A stretch of 64,000 bases of DNA from Anastatus disparis (GCA_017163975.1 JAFFSR010000249.1:1846001-1910000), one strand, 5' to 3'. Numbered from the stretch's first letter, positions 41,760-54,494 are shown. A program made the numbers and translations. The notes: generated by a model not told the origin, from the sequence alone.

Positions 41760-43731
41760 AGAAACGATGGTGAGAGAAAGAGTGTAAACAGAAAAAACGA
41801 AGAGTAAAACAAACATATTTAGCATGGAAAAAGGGAACAACAAGGAAAGAACAATATATTTCAGAGAAAAGAGAATGGAAAGGTTTATGACAAAAAGAAA
41901 TAGCATATAGAGAAAATGAAGAAGCTGTACTAAGGAGTATAAGATATGACTGCGACGTATGGAGATTTTTAGGAAGATCAAACAGAAAGTATAGACCAAT
42001 AACAAATAATATCCAGCCAAACGAATGGAATGAGCATTTTTTGAAGTTACTAGAAGGAAGTACAGTATGTCGAAAAGGATGCATAAGAGAAAATGAACCA
42101 TCAAAGGATGAAAAAAACAAAATCACAAGATTAGAATTTATACAAGCATTAAAAACACTTAAGAAAAAAAAGGCTCCGGGTTTCGATAAGATACCAAACG
42201 AAGTGTGACTGTACGGAGGAAGTGGTTTAATAGATTGCTTGGAAAAAATCATTTGTAATGTATGGGAAGGAAAAGGCTTCCTTGAGGACTGGAAAACGGC
42301 CATAATAGTACCACTATTTAAGAAAGGTGACAAAGGAAAAACTGAAAATTATAGGGGAATATCGCTTCTTTCGACAGCATATAACATTTATACACAGATA
42401 ATCAGAAAAAGATTGGAGAAAGAAGTAGAAGAAAAAAATGTTCTTCCAGAAGGTCAAGCTGGATTTAGAAAAAATAGATCAGCAATGGATAACATATTCA
42501 TCCTTAACTATATTAGTAAAAAAGCTAAAAAAGATGGGAAAAAGCTATATGCTATGTTTGTGGATCTAAAGGCCGCCTTTGACACGGTTAATAGAGAAAA
42601 GTTATGGGAAATTCTAGAAGATGTAGGTATAAGCAAAGATTAATTCAAAAAATAAAAGAAATATACAAGAAAACAAAGGTAAGAGTAAAAATAGGTGAGG
42701 AAATGACAGGAATTCTGGACTACCAAGGGATTGAGACAGGGCTGCGTGCTAAGCCCCATATTATTTTGTATCTATATAGCTACTTTAGAAAGGGAGTTCG
42801 CAAAAAGAAACGTGGGAGGAATCGATATCGGTAAAACTAGAATATGGTCATTAGCCTACGTCGATGATTTAGTGATTCTAGCGTGGAATAGAGTGGCAAT
42901 GCTAGATATGATGGATACAATGAGGATGTACTTAAAAGAAAGAAATCTAATTCTAAGTGCTGAAAAAACAAAAGTCTTAATTTTTAACATCAAATCAAAT
43001 GCGAAAAAAGAGAAGTGGTTATGGGCAGGGAAAGAACTTCAAAAAGTTAAATCTTTTAAATATTTAGGTTTTATTTTTAACTGCAAAGGAAATTTTAAAG
43101 ATCATATAACGGAGTTAAAAAGAAAAGGAATCATTGCCGCAAAAGATTCATGGGGCTTGGGGGAAAGAAAATGTAAGAACGATTTTAGAAGGAGAAAAAT
43201 GTTGTTTGAGTATCTTGTCAAAAGCGTTATGATGTATGGATCGGAAATATGGGGGTGGGAGGAGTGTCAAGAATTAGAAAGGATACAATTAAAATATTTT
43301 AAATGGGTACTGAAACTGGATATGACTACACCTAACTACATAGTGTATAAAGAACTAGGAATAAACAAAATTCATCGAGATAGTATTAAAAATGCTTTTG
43401 ATTTTGAGAAAAAAATTGCAAGCTTACCAAACAACAGGTCAATTAAAGTAATATGAAATTATCAAGTTATGGAAGGAGAAGATACAAGCTTAAAGGAAAA
43501 AAAGGAACTCTTCAGTGCCAAATTATCTTGTAAGCTATAAAAAAGGTATAGACATTGGGATAATGGCAAAGATAAGATGTGGTAATTTTGATAAAGGTAA
43601 CTGGTTCTGGTTGGAAGATAAAGAAAAACTATGTGTATTATGTAAAAAAGACATTTCTTCAATAGATCATATAATAAAAAATTGTTTGGAGAATAAGAGT
43701 GGGGACAATAAGGAGAAAGAGTGAAAAGCAA
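41760..43731 (+). pseudogene. Second LINE, reverse transcriptase and C-terminal zinc knuckle
   Basis: Motifs in order are KAPGFDKIPNE (then a stop), WKTAIIVPLFKKGDK, NYRGISLLS, GQAGFRKNRSA, MFVDLKAAFDTV, MRQGCVLSPILF, LAYVDDLVIL and SFKYLGFIFN. The catalytic YVDD pair is intact. The tail has LCVLCKKDISSIDHIIKNC, a CX2CX8HX4C knuckle as in R1-like LINEs. Frame changes near 42640 and 42730 and a stop at 43456 disable it. 43732-44522 is 3'UTR. Confidence 0.8.
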
Positions 43732-44519
43732 TGACTTTTAAGGAGATAGCTAGGGAAACAGGAAATTTTATAGTAATTAAAAAACTTGGAGGGTATATAG
43801 AAAAAAGTAGCATATTAGAGAAGAAAAACGATAAAGAAAGTAGTACGATAGAATAGTTCTAAATATGAATGAGTGTATGGATGTTTGCAAGTTCAATTAA
43901 AAATAATAAAAAATAATAAAGAGTTCTATTTAAACAACACAAGCTGTAGCAAAAAAGATAAGAAGTGTCCAAGATAGATGCAAAGAAAAATACAGTATAA
44001 AAGACTTATAACACAGTATATAGTTTAGAAAAATTCAGAAGGAAAAATAAAGGACTGGAAAATTTGAACATTGTAATATCTTGAAAGAAAAAAAAAAATA
44101 GGTATAAAGTATTGTTTTACATAGCTTGTAAATAAAATATAAATAAGATTGTAAAAATATATAAATCTAATATAGAATAGAAATAGAAAAGATGAAAAGT
44201 GTAAATGTTGTTATAGGATGAATGGATACAAAAATGTAATTAAGACTAAATGATGGGTTATAGCATAGGAGTATATAAAATTTCTCAAAAATAGGAATAA
44301 AGAATAGGAAAATGTATAAATGTACAAATAAGGGAAGAGGATTAAATCAGATTAAATATTGTATTAATTAAGTATAGTACAACATAATCTCTGTAATAAA
44401 TTTACTTGTATTTATTATTTGACAGAATATGTAAAGCGAGCGAAAATGTTAATGTAAATCTGATATGTAATATTGTTTGTAACTAAGTCCATTTCTGGGC
44501 CTTACGGCTGAAATAAAAT

Positions 44520-44522
<3 letters not shown>

Positions 44523-44568
<46 letters not shown>
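44523..44568 (+). repeat. (TA)n tail of the second LINE
   Basis: About 22 TA units follow AAATAAAATAAA. Simple-repeat tails mark the 3' ends of such LINEs. 44569-45436 is AT-rich with no gene or repeat recognised. Confidence 0.8.
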
Positions 44569-44569
<1 letters not shown>

Positions 44570-45444
44570 GAAAATTATGATATAAGACGATAAAATTTAT
44601 GGAAGAAGGATAAAAAAATGTTTATAATAAAATAGTGTTTCCGCATAGAAGAGAAAAAATTTCAAAGATTTAAAAACAATTCTTATTATTACTTGCAAAA
44701 TATTTGTCATTAACTAAAATTTTTTTGGATAAAATAGAAAGGAGTATTAATAATACTTACGATAAAAATTAAACATGTCCACATATTTCAAATCGAATAA
44801 TTGCTAGAAACAATAACTTTAATCTATATAATATATGAGAAGCTGTTGTTGAAATTCAATGTTTATTTAAATACAAATTTACATTTTCTGATTAACCTTT
44901 GTTTATCGATTTTTTCTGTGTTATTTTTAAAATGTTTCTTACATCAAAATCTTACTAGTTTAATTTTAGAAAGAAAATAAAAATATATTTAATGATGAAA
45001 AAAATTTTTTGCATGAAAAACAAAGGAAAGTAAAAAAAACAAGATAACAATTTTTATTATTACTATTAAAATTTTTGCAATTATTAATAATTATTTTTTT
45101 ATTTATTAAAACAATAAAGTCATTATAATAATTAGTTACAATATAGAAACAATAAAAATTTTAATTGAATTTGTCTCCAGGTTCCAAATGTAATAATTAC
45201 GAGGAATAATAAGGTAAGTTCATTTACAACATTTACGTGAATCTGCGGGCATTTCGTAAATATTGATCGTAATGAAAGTCATGATATCTCATTTTAAATT
45301 TCTTTCTCTTAGCTTTAAAATGAGACATTACACGTCTAAAAATATTGATTTAGTGAGCCACAACAATCATTTGCGTTTAAGGTGTCCGTATTAGGTACAG
45401 TTGTTTTAACTTAAATACACCATATTTTGAAAAACTATTTGCAC

Positions 45445-45761
45445 CAGGGTTGGTTTAGCGTTAATGTACGATCACAGTTCATGACTGTAACAGCGCCACC
45501 GTGACTTGATTTTTAACTAACACACGAGTTCGAAATTTAAATTCGAATACTTTTATTGTAATTTAATATTACAAAATAAAATATTTCTTTGATTTTTCCT
45601 AATACATACCTTTATTTGTTGGAAAAATTCATTTTTCATTAATATAACGTTATAATGCTTTGGATTTAAATTTCGAACTCGTGTGTTAGTTAAAAATCAA
45701 GTCGCGGTGGCGCTGTTACAGTCATGAACTGTGATCGTACATTAACGCTAAACCAACTCTG
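45445..45761. mobile_element. hAT-like MITE, CAGRGTTGGTTTAGCG termini
   Basis: Inverted arms of about 95 bp begin CAGGGTTGG at 45445, with the complement of CAGAGTTGG ending at 45761. The flanks are ATTTGCAC (45437-45444) and ATTTGCAG (45762-45769), an 8-bp duplication with one mismatch. CAG-type ends plus 8-bp duplications are typical of hAT. No transposase. Confidence 0.8.
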
Positions 45762-45893
45762 ATTTGCAGCAATATTAATCATTTTTCAAGGAACCTCTTT
45801 CAAGGATTAAAAAAAAACATCAAAATCGGTCCATTATTTACGGAGATACGGTTAATTTTTACGAATTTTATTGGAACGGAGGTCCTTCGTTAA

Positions 45894-46267
45894 GGGGATG
45901 TAAAATGGACACCACACCTGTACTCATAAATATTCACTATCTTTGCATTTTATTGCAAAATTTTTAATAAAAAAATGCATTAGCTTGTAGTATGTACCAT
46001 GAAGATTATTCGGTTAAATTTTTAAATAAATTCATTCATTAGTTATTGAGAATTTTGGGTTCCAAAATTATTTATTAACATTTTTCAATTTTGTACAGAA
46101 ATCCAAATATCTTAAAAACTAATGAATGAATTTATTTGGAAATTTATCTAAATAATCATCATGGTACATACTACAAGCTAATGCATTTCTTTTCTGGAAA
46201 TTCAGCAATGAAATGGAAAGGAAGCTAATATCTATAAGTACAGGTGTAGTGTCCGTTTTACATCTCC
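45894..46267. mobile_element. TTAA MITE, family 4, complete copy (374 bp)
   Basis: TTAA flanks are 45890-45893 and 46268-46271. Arms GGGGATGTAAAATGGACACC and the complement are long and similar. The left breakpoint of the 5.17-kb tandem duplication lies inside it (about 46018), so its right part occurs again at 51188-51437. Confidence 0.85.
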
Positions 46268-47737
46268 TTAAGTTTCCTCACGCGCAAAGATAAGCATCCC
46301 CACCACGACTCCAACTTTGAAGTTATTATTTGTATGTTATAATTATTTTAGTTTTAATAATAAAGAGTCGCATTTAAAAATATCTAATCATAGATTTTTA
46401 AAATATAAGTCTTTAACTAAAAAATGACGCTTGATTCGTTTCTTAATTGTTATAAACAAATTATCTGTGATTTAAAAAAAAAAAATCTCATCTCGGCCCC
46501 TGTTGGCCTTAGAGAGTTCTTTTTTTTTAAATCTTCGTTTCGAATACAGCTTTAAGAATATTCAAATAGCAAATTCGTAAAAGTTATAAATAAAGTCCCA
46601 GCTTCATCACCCTCTTTTTTAAAGCGTTATAAAAAATATTGCAATTGAATTTTCTCATTTGCTCTTAACAAAATATGAAATTTTGAACCTTTATGAAGAG
46701 TTTAAGCCCTTATGCAACTCAATATGTTCAGCCAAAACAAAATTATAGCAATAAACATTATGCGTGTTGGGATAAACAATAGGGAATATCTCAGCAATAA
46801 ATTAACCAATTTGCTGTTACAACCTCTCTTTCTGTTCGTATTCATGAAAGCTTCCTTTTAAAAGTTTAAAAATATTTAAAAAATTATTTTTGCAATAAAT
46901 AATTGATATCCAAGAAATGGCCATTTTTTATGGTTTTTTGGCTTTTTTGCAATAACTGATTGACGAAAATAATCGCGGCAGCACTCAAATGGTAGGTTTT
47001 TTTATTCTCTAATACTTTTATTAATTACTTTTGTTGCTAAAATGCATAGGTTACTTTAGAGACTTAAAAAGCTGCTTTGGTCAACTTTGCAGCCTCCTGG
47101 AGCGTTTTCTATCGTTTTTTTTTTGGTTACATTTTATTTAGGATATGTTTTTTTATCGCCCTCAACAACTCTATATAGGTTTCATGAAGCCACTAATTAA
47201 TGTCTAAAATAGCCTTTTTTTGCTCTATTGATTGGACTATATGGAAAAACATTAGACATTTAAGTTATACTTACATTTTTAAATTGTTTTTTTTCAGCAA
47301 ATCACGTGGAACATCTTGCAATTGAGATGTTTTCAAATATCGTTTGTATATTCTACGTTCATTCATGGCTGATATCAAACATTTAAATAATAAAAAAATT
47401 ACCATAATAAAATTACCAATAAATATACAAGCATAAGCACACTTTAGGTTCTGTCCTGTGTAAGAGAAATGCGTGGTATTTCACTGTTATTATTCCAGTT
47501 TGGAAGTATGTATAAATTAAGGAAGACAGGAAACTTGCTATTAATTTTTTTTAAGATTTGAGAATCTTGTTATTATAAAAACTTTGATGGAGTAATATTA
47601 AAAAACTTTATGAGCATAAATAATAATTATAATTCAATATTTAATTGTGATTTTGTAACGCAATATCAACGAATATAGACGCTATAGAAGTGCACATCCT
47701 GGGTTAAACTAGGAAACGAAAATTTGGGAGACATTGT

Positions 47738-47960
47738 AACATACGTTTTTTCAACAGTGGGCTAAAAATATCACTTTTGCTCCCGGCACGGAAAACGAAA
47801 AGTGCTAATTTTAGCCTCACTGTTGAAAAAAATCGTATATGCACCACGGAAGGTAAAATGGATATCCCATAGCACGAGTTTGCCACCCTCAGCTTCGCCT
47901 GGGGTGTCAATTAACTCGTGCTATGGCCTGTCCTTTATTTTACCTCCCTAGGTGCATAAT
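47738..47960. repeat. Two adjacent cruciform-forming palindromes
   Basis: First stem: ACATACGTTTTTTCAACAGTG at 47738 pairs with its complement near 47818-47840, with an inner ATCACTTTTGC stem. Second stem: TATGCACCACGGAAGGTAAA at about 47839 pairs with TTTACCTCCCTAGGTGCATA ending near 47957, with inner CATAGCACGAGTT/AACTCGTGCTATG stems and a CTTCGCC loop. ORFs at 47704-47910 and 47923-48129 are by-products. The duplicate is at about 52905-53127. Confidence 0.6.
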
Positions 47961-48128
47961 ATACTATTATTTCTCTCTATATATGAATATAAAAATACAT
48001 TGGTATTTTAAGTTGCACTATCAAGAAAATGGGGACAAACTAAGGTTTTTCTTTACCTTCAGCCTATCAGAAGTGCGCTCCTATACGTGTATATTCGTTG
48101 GTAATATTATTATCTACAAAGAACCCTA

Positions 48129-48633
48129 AGGGTGCAAGCAGATAGGTGGAATAGAGACTGTTAAATAAAAGATGCGTAGGGGTGAAATCAGATGGAGCGA
48201 AAAATAGACTACGGAACGTCATAGAAAGTCAATCCGGCATCCTTGTATTCCGTCCAATTTTTTTTTCTATTACATGAAGCGAAATTTATTTGCAAAACTT
48301 TTCAAAATAGCCTACAAATGTGTTCGCAAATTTTAAATTAACAATAAAAATGTTTAAAAAGTTAAAAATAATCACTCAGTATTATTGTGATGAGATTCTT
48401 TTCTTGTATAAATAAAGTATATTTTGTTCTTATAATCAAATATTTTAATTAACGACAATTTTTAATTATATTATTGCTAATCAACGTCACAGAACTTCTA
48501 CTCCGTTTTATGTGAATATAGGTAAAAAATTAAACGGAATACAAGGATACGGAATTGATGTTCTGTGACATTCCGTAGCCTATTTTCCGATCTGCTTCTA
48601 TTTACGTTGATTCTACTCATCTGACTGCACCCT
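48129..48633. mobile_element. TA-flanked foldback (AGGGTGCA ends)
   Basis: Arms of about 135 bp carry AGGGTGCA, CAGAT, GACTACGGAA and TCCTTGTATTCCGT in mirrored order, flanked by TA (48127-48128, 48634-48635). There is an AT-rich middle. The duplicate is at 53296-53799. Confidence 0.7.
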
Positions 48634-48789
48634 TACATTCCGTCCATTAGAGTAATCTTCTATAAGCGTATATTTTTGTTAGTTATGCTGTTTTACCGCC
48701 ATTTCCATCTACGAATTACGAAAAATTAATTGTGTATTAATTGTATAATCACAAGATTTTTTATGATATAAATTATAATTCTATTAATT

Positions 48790-49084
48790 ATGGCCGTAAA
48801 AGTAGCTTGTGTTAGATTTCTGAAGGGCGATTCAACCTGTGATACATATGTAACGTAACGCGACGTTAGTTGTGAGCAAGAGAATAAAAAGTATGCGCGC
48901 GCATTACGTACGCGTGATACATACACATGTATCAAAGGTTGAATCGCCCTTCTGGACGATGTGGGTAAAAACGAATTTATTGACATTCGAGAAATTAAAT
49001 ACAATAAAAAAGACAAGAAGCACATTATACCTAAAGATTGTGAAGATTTCGATACGAATCATACATGTGAGGCTCTAAGGTGTA
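48790..49084 (+). pseudogene. Truncated BEN-type exon copy with a MITE inside
   Basis: The start M-A-V-K-V-A-C-V-R-F is identical to the exon at 49091 and continues after the MITE as D-D-V-G-K-N-E-F to H-T-C-E-A-L, where it joins the next copy directly. The unit is about 169 bp without the MITE, so the first part of the exon was duplicated in tandem. The MITE at 48823-48951 then disrupted this copy. The duplicate is at 53956-54250. Confidence 0.6.
48823..48951. mobile_element. 129-bp MITE with 3-bp CTG duplication
   Basis: Inverted ends AAGGGCGATTCAACCTTTG-type are flanked by CTG (48820-48822, 48952-48954). The neighbouring exon copy gives the empty site TTTCTGGACG. There is a GC-rich middle (GCGCGCGC). 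The duplicate is at 53989-54117. Confidence 0.8.
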
Positions 49085-49090
49085 TTAATT

Positions 49091-49328
49091 ATGGCCGTAA
49101 AAGTAGCTTGTGTTAGATTTCTGGACGATTTGGGTGAAAACGAATTTATTGACATTCGAGAAATAGAATACAATAAAAAAGACAAGAAGCACATTACACC
49201 TAAAGATTGTGATGATTTCGATACGAAACATACATGTGAGGTCCTATGGTGTATGTGCGAAGAAGAAATATGTCAAGATAAAAATGAAGAAAAATGTTTT
49301 TATTACAAAGCTTACATAATAGCTTTGG
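49091..49328 (+). CDS. First coding exon, BEN-family N-terminal type (inferred)
   Basis: The frame opens M-A-V-K-V-A-C-V-R-F-L-D-D and contains TPKDCDDFD, EVLWC and YYKAYIIALG. Ant BEN-domain-like proteins often start with a comparable small domain (VRF-D, F-P-D-FD, V-W, YY-A-ILLLG), encoded in one exon. After TTG-G the sequence GTGATAAGT is a strong splice donor at 49329, so the exon ends at 49328 in phase 1 and the remaining codons to 49360 are read-through. No downstream exon is identified. An extra Cys-rich insert (CMCEEEICQDKNEEKC) is unusual. Function is unknown; such proteins are thought to be nuclear. Confidence 0.45.
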
Positions 49329-49431
49329 GTGATAAGTGTAATTTTTATTTATCAAATTGATTATATACATCATAACTAGAAGAAACATGCAGATAATAAA
49401 TAAAGAATTAAGATATACGCTGAATATATAT

Positions 49432-49686
49432 GTAGGTTAGAATTAGAGTGGCATAAGTCACATTGACAAAAAAATGTAGTTGACGGTGTATTGAGATATT
49501 TCTAGCATTAAATAAATTAATTCTCTACAATGTTGTGCCTTTGTCGCTTTTAATATTGAAAAAGAAAAGCTACGAAAGCACAATATTTCAGAAAATGTCT
49601 CTTTTTAATGTTAAAAGATATATAGATATACCGCCAATTAAATTTTTTTGGCAATGTGACTTATGCCACTCTCATTCTAACCCACA
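49432..49686. mobile_element. GTGGCATAAGTCACA MITE, 255 bp
   Basis: Inverted ends TAGGTTAGAATTAGAGTGGC and the complement ending in CTCATTCTAACCCA. Both arms include CATAAGTCACATTG. It lies just downstream of the BEN-type exon. It is related to 40639-41131. Confidence 0.8.
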
Positions 49687-50749
49687 CATTTGAAATTCAA
49701 ACAATTGAAGTAATAGTATACTAAATTAAGTCAATGCAAATTATCTGTAAAAATTTATGGACTACAAATGTCATGTTTTTATGCAGTAAGAAAATAACAT
49801 AGTCTTCACATTCATTTAGTCGCTTTTATAATAAATGGAATTCTTGTTAAATTAATTATATTGAAACTATACTCAGAATTAAATTAACAGTTAAAATTTT
49901 AAATTCTTTTGCGTTTTAATGTTATGAAATAATTTTTGCATGTCAAATTGACACATAAAAATGTTATATGAGATCTCATATGAATCTCATAAAGAATTTT
50001 AATTTTTCATATAATTTTCACTTCAGTTTACAATGGAAAAATGAATTTATTACAATTACAATGCATTCCATTACATGTTTAAGAGCAACAAATTCAGAAT
50101 AAAATTTACTGCAATCTATTAAAAACTAAATTTGTTTAAAAATTTGTTTTAGAAATACCATCTTAATATTTTTGAACAGATTTTTAATAAATTTATATAT
50201 TTTAAACACGAAAGATTCACATCTTAAATCTAACAGATTTTTAATACTTTAATAACAAAAACTAATAATTTTTATTTCGTTGGATTAAACTTTATGAGTT
50301 AATAGCAATAGAGCTACATTGAACTATTGGTTTCTATGATGGTGAATAATCAGAAAGTCAATAAGAAACATTTGTGTGTTTTATGAATCAGAGTAAGTAC
50401 TTAAATGTAATTCGTGATTTTTTATAACTAAATGCCACATAAATGTTCATAAAAAATTAATTATTATTGCAGAATAATAACAGTTGATCAATTGCTTATA
50501 CAGTTTATATTATAATAATTTATTTAAGTATCAAATATAAAAATTAATATTTTCTAAGTACAAAAAAAATAATTTTCATTGAAAGAATTATATTTTTTTT
50601 AAGATTTTTGAAAAATAAACAATACATAACCTCAATGTGTCACTGCTGTTATTTACATATATGAAATGAAATCTGGTAGACATTTTCTCATTTGGAGATC
50701 ATAAATTGTTAAGGACATATTGGAGCCTCTTACCATTAATAATATTTTT

Positions 50750-51015
50750 AATCAAAGTTTATAAATAAATAGTGCATCAAATCAAGCTCTTTTCCTATAG
50801 TAAGAAAATTTGTAAGATTAATCGTAAGTATAGACAACTCAATGAATTAACCAAAACATCGTACATAAAAAGTTATTAAATAAGTTTTGATGTATAGTAT
50901 TTTGAAGTTAGATTTATCGAGATTGATATCTAATTCTCATTCAAAGTTTATAAAAAAATAAGAAACTAAATTGATTTTTTATTACAACAAAAATGATTGT
51001 ATTAACATAGTTTTA
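50750..51015 (-). pseudogene. Relic of the unrecognised repeated ORF
   Basis: On the minus strand the DNA aligns with 59870-60175 in order: TTGTCCGCACTAAA, CTATGTTAAT, TTAGATATCAA, CTTTTTATGTAC and AAATTTTCTTACT. The translation holds K-E-L-D then L-F-I-N-F-D, against K-E-L-D-P-T-Y-R-L-L-V-N-L-E in the better copy. Stops make it non-coding. The duplicate is at about 55917-56182. Confidence 0.5.
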
Positions 51016-53955
51016 GTGCGGACAAATCATTATATTCTATCAATACATATCAATATAGCTGTATTTTTTTACCAATATTTTTAGCTATATTTATGGATGT
51101 TGTTTTTTGACCGGTTTTGTTTTGATATTGAATTTATAGAAATTTTATAGAAATTGAAAAATATATCTTGATTACTAAATACTTATAATTTTTAAATAAA
51201 TTCATTCATTAGTTATTGAGAATTTTGGGTTCCAAAATTATTTATTAACATTTTTCAATTTTGTACAGAAATCCAAATATCTTAAAAACTAATGAATGAA
51301 TTTATTTGGAAATTTATCTAAATAATCATCATGGTACATACTACAAGCTAATGCATTTCTTTTCTGGAAATTCAGCAATGAAATGGAAAGGAAGCTAATA
51401 TCTATAAGTACAGGTGTAGTGTCCGTTTTACATCTCCTTAAGTTTCCTCACGCGCAAAGATAAGCATCCCCACCACGACTCCAACTTTGAAGTTATTATT
51501 TGTATGTTATAATTATTTTAGTTTTAATAATAAAGAGTCGCATTTAAAAATATCTAATCATAGATTTTTAAAATATAAGTCTTTAACTAAAAAATGACGC
51601 TTGATTCGTTTCTTAATTGTTATAAACAAATTATCTGTGATTTAAAAAAAAAAAATCTCATCTCGGCCCCTGTTGGCCTTAGAGAGTTCTTTTTTTTTAA
51701 ATCTTCGTTTCGAATACAGCTTTAAGAATATTCAAATAGCAAATTCGTAAAAGTTATAAATAAAGTCCCAGCTTCATCACCCTCTTTTTTAAAGCGTTAT
51801 AAAAAATATTGCAATTGAATTTTCTCATTTGCTCTTAACAAAATATGAAATTTTGAACCTTTATGAAGAGTTTAAGCCCTTATGCAACTCAATATGTTCA
51901 GCCAAAACAAAATTATAGCAATAAACATTATGCGTGTTGGGATAAACAATAGGGAATATCTCAGCAATAAATTAACCAATTTGCTGTTACAACCTCTCTT
52001 TCTGTTCGTATTCATGAAAGCTTCCTTTTAAAAGTTTAAAAATATTTAAAAAATTATTTTTGCAATAAATAATTGATATCCAAGAAATGGCCATTTTTAT
52101 GGTTTTTTGGCTTTTTTGCAATAACTGATTGACGAAAATAATCGCGGCAGCACTCAAATGGTAGGTTTTTTATTCTCTAATACTTTTATTAATTACTTTT
52201 GTTGCTAAAATGCATAGGTTACTTTAGAGACTTAAAAAGCTGCTTTGGTCAACTTTGCAGCCTCCTGGAGCGTTTTCTATCGTTTTTTTTTTGGTTACAT
52301 TTTATTTAGGATATGTTTTTTTATCGCCCTCAACAACTCTATATAGGTTTCATGAAGCCACTAATTAATGTCTAAAATAGCCTTTTTTTGCTCTATTGAT
52401 TGGACTATATGGAAAAACATTAGACATTTAAGTTATACTTACATTTTTAAATTGTTTTTTTTCAGCAAATCACGTGGAACATCTTGCAATTGAGATGTTT
52501 TCAAATATCGTTTGTATATTCTACGTTCATTCATGGCTGATATCAAACATTTAAATAATAAAAAAATTACCATAATAAAATTACCAATAAATATACAAGC
52601 ATAAGCACACTTTAGGTTCTGTCCTGTGTAAGAGAAATGCGTGGTATTTCACTGTTATTATTCCAGTTTGGAAGTATGTATAAATTAAGGAAGACAGGAA
52701 ACTTGCTATTAATTTTTTTAAGATTTGAGAATCTTGTTATTATAAAAACTTTGATGGAGTAATATTAAAAAACTTTATGAGCATAAATAATAATTATAAT
52801 TCAATATTTAATTGTGATTTTGTAACGCAATATCAACGAATATAGACGCTATAGAAGTGCACATCCTGGGTTAAACTAGGAAACGAAAATTTGGGAGACA
52901 TTGTAACATACGTTTTTTCAACAGTGGGCTAAAAATATCACTTTTGCTCCCGGCACGGAAAACGAAAAGTGCTAATTTTAGCCTCACTGTTGAAAAAAAT
53001 CGTATATGCACCACGGAAGGTAAAATGGATATCCCATAGCACGAGTTTGCCACCCTCAGCTTCGCCTGGGGTGTCAATTAACTCGTGCTATGGCCTGTCC
53101 TTTATTTTACCTCCCTAGGTGCATAATATACTATTATTTCTCTCTATATATGAATATAAAAATACATTGGTATTTTAAGTTGCACTATCAAGAAAATGGG
53201 GACAAACTAAGGTTTTTCTTTACCTTCAGCCTATCAGAAGTGCGCTCCTATACGTGTATATTCGTTGGTAATATTATTATCTACAAAGAACCCTAAGGGT
53301 GCAAGCAGATAGGTGGAATAGAGACTGTTAAATAAAAGATGCGTAGGGGTGAAATCAGATGGAGCGAAAAATAGACTACGGAACGTCATAGAAAGTCAAT
53401 CCGGCATCCTTGTATTCCGTCCAATTTTTTTTTCTATTACATGAAGCGAAATTTATTTGCAAAACTTTTCAAAATAGCCTACAAATGTGTTCGCAAATTT
53501 TAAATTAACAATAAAAATGTTTAAAAAGTTAAAAATAATCACTCAGTATTATTGTGATGAGATTCTTTTCTTGTATAAATAAAGTATATTTTGTTCTTAT
53601 AATCAAATATTTTAATTAACGACAATTTTTAATTATATTATTGCTAATCAACGTCACAGAACTTCTACTCCGTTTTATGTGAATATAGGTAAAAATTAAA
53701 CGGAATACAAGGATACGGAATTGATGTTCTGTGACATTCCGTAGCCTATTTTCCGATCTGCTTCTATTTACGTTGATTCTACTCATCTGACTGCACCCTT
53801 ACATTCCGTCCATTAGAGTAATCTTCTATAAGCGTATATTTTTGTTAGTTATGCTGTTTTACCGCCATTTCCATCTACGAATTACGAAAAATTAATTGTG
53901 TATTAATTGTATAATCACAAGATTTTTTATGATATAAATTATAATTCTATTAATT

Positions 53956-54250
53956 ATGGCCGTAAAAGTAGCTTGTGTTAGATTTCTGAAGGGCGATTCA
54001 ACCTGTGATACATATGTAACGTAACGCGACGTTAGTTGTGAGCAAGAGAATAAAAAGTATGCGCGCGCATTACGTACGCGTGATACATACACATGTATCA
54101 AAGGTTGAATCGCCCTTCTGGACGATGTGGGTAAAAACGAATTTATTGACATTCGAGAAATTAAATACAATAAAAAAGACAAGAAGCACATTATACCTAA
54201 AGATTGTGAAGATTTCGATACGAATCATACATGTGAGGCTCTAAGGTGTA
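53956..54250 (+). pseudogene. Truncated BEN-type exon copy with MITE (copy 2)
   Basis: Identical in structure to 48790-49084, including the CTG-flanked MITE at 53989-54117. Confidence 0.6.
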
Positions 54251-54256
54251 TTAATT

Positions 54257-54494
54257 ATGGCCGTAAAAGTAGCTTGTGTTAGATTTCTGGACGATTTGGG
54301 TGAAAACGAATTTATTGACATTCGAGAAATAGAATACAATAAAAAAGACAAGAAGCACATTACACCTAAAGATTGTGATGATTTCGATACGAAACATACA
54401 TGTGAGGTCCTATGGTGTATGTGCGAAGAAGAAATATGTCAAGATAAAAATGAAGAAAAATGTTTTTATTACAAAGCTTACATAATAGCTTTGG
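54257..54494 (+). CDS. BEN-family N-terminal type exon (copy 2)
   Basis: The same 79-codon exon as 49091-49328, with the same GTGATAAGT donor at 54495. If the duplication is real, two identical first exons lie in tandem about 5.17 kb apart in one orientation, and both could splice to a shared downstream exon outside the window. Confidence 0.45.

Larger units (their letters stand above)
40489..44568 (+). mobile_element. Second LINE (APE-type endonuclease plus RT), 5'-truncated
   Basis: The order is endonuclease, RT, cysteine-rich C-terminus, AT-rich 3'UTR, and a terminal (TA)n after GGCTGAAATAAAATAAA. It is 5'-truncated next to the foldback element. Its RT has 'RQGCVLSPILF' and 'LAYVDDLVIL', like the R1/Kiri-type LINEs of ants, clearly different from the CR1-like element at 16300-34077. 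The coding sequence has several frameshifts. Confidence 0.75.
46018..51187. repeat. 5.17-kb tandem duplication, copy 1
   Basis: The whole segment recurs directly as 51188-56356. In the parts compared, the only differences are single-base changes in homopolymer length (near 46930, 46997, 47548, 48525 and 50265). The start lies inside a TTAA MITE; the junction shares an AATTTT-TAAA microhomology. Content: MITE half, cruciform repeats, a foldback, two BEN-type exons, a GTGGCATAAG MITE and relics of an unknown ORF. 46272-47700 and 49690-50740 have no recognised feature. Confidence 0.9.

Noticed and set aside
41673..42333. Minus-strand ORFs of 143 and 191 codons
   Set aside because: They lie opposite the LINE coding strand in A-rich sequence and are Phe/Leu/Ser-rich shadows.
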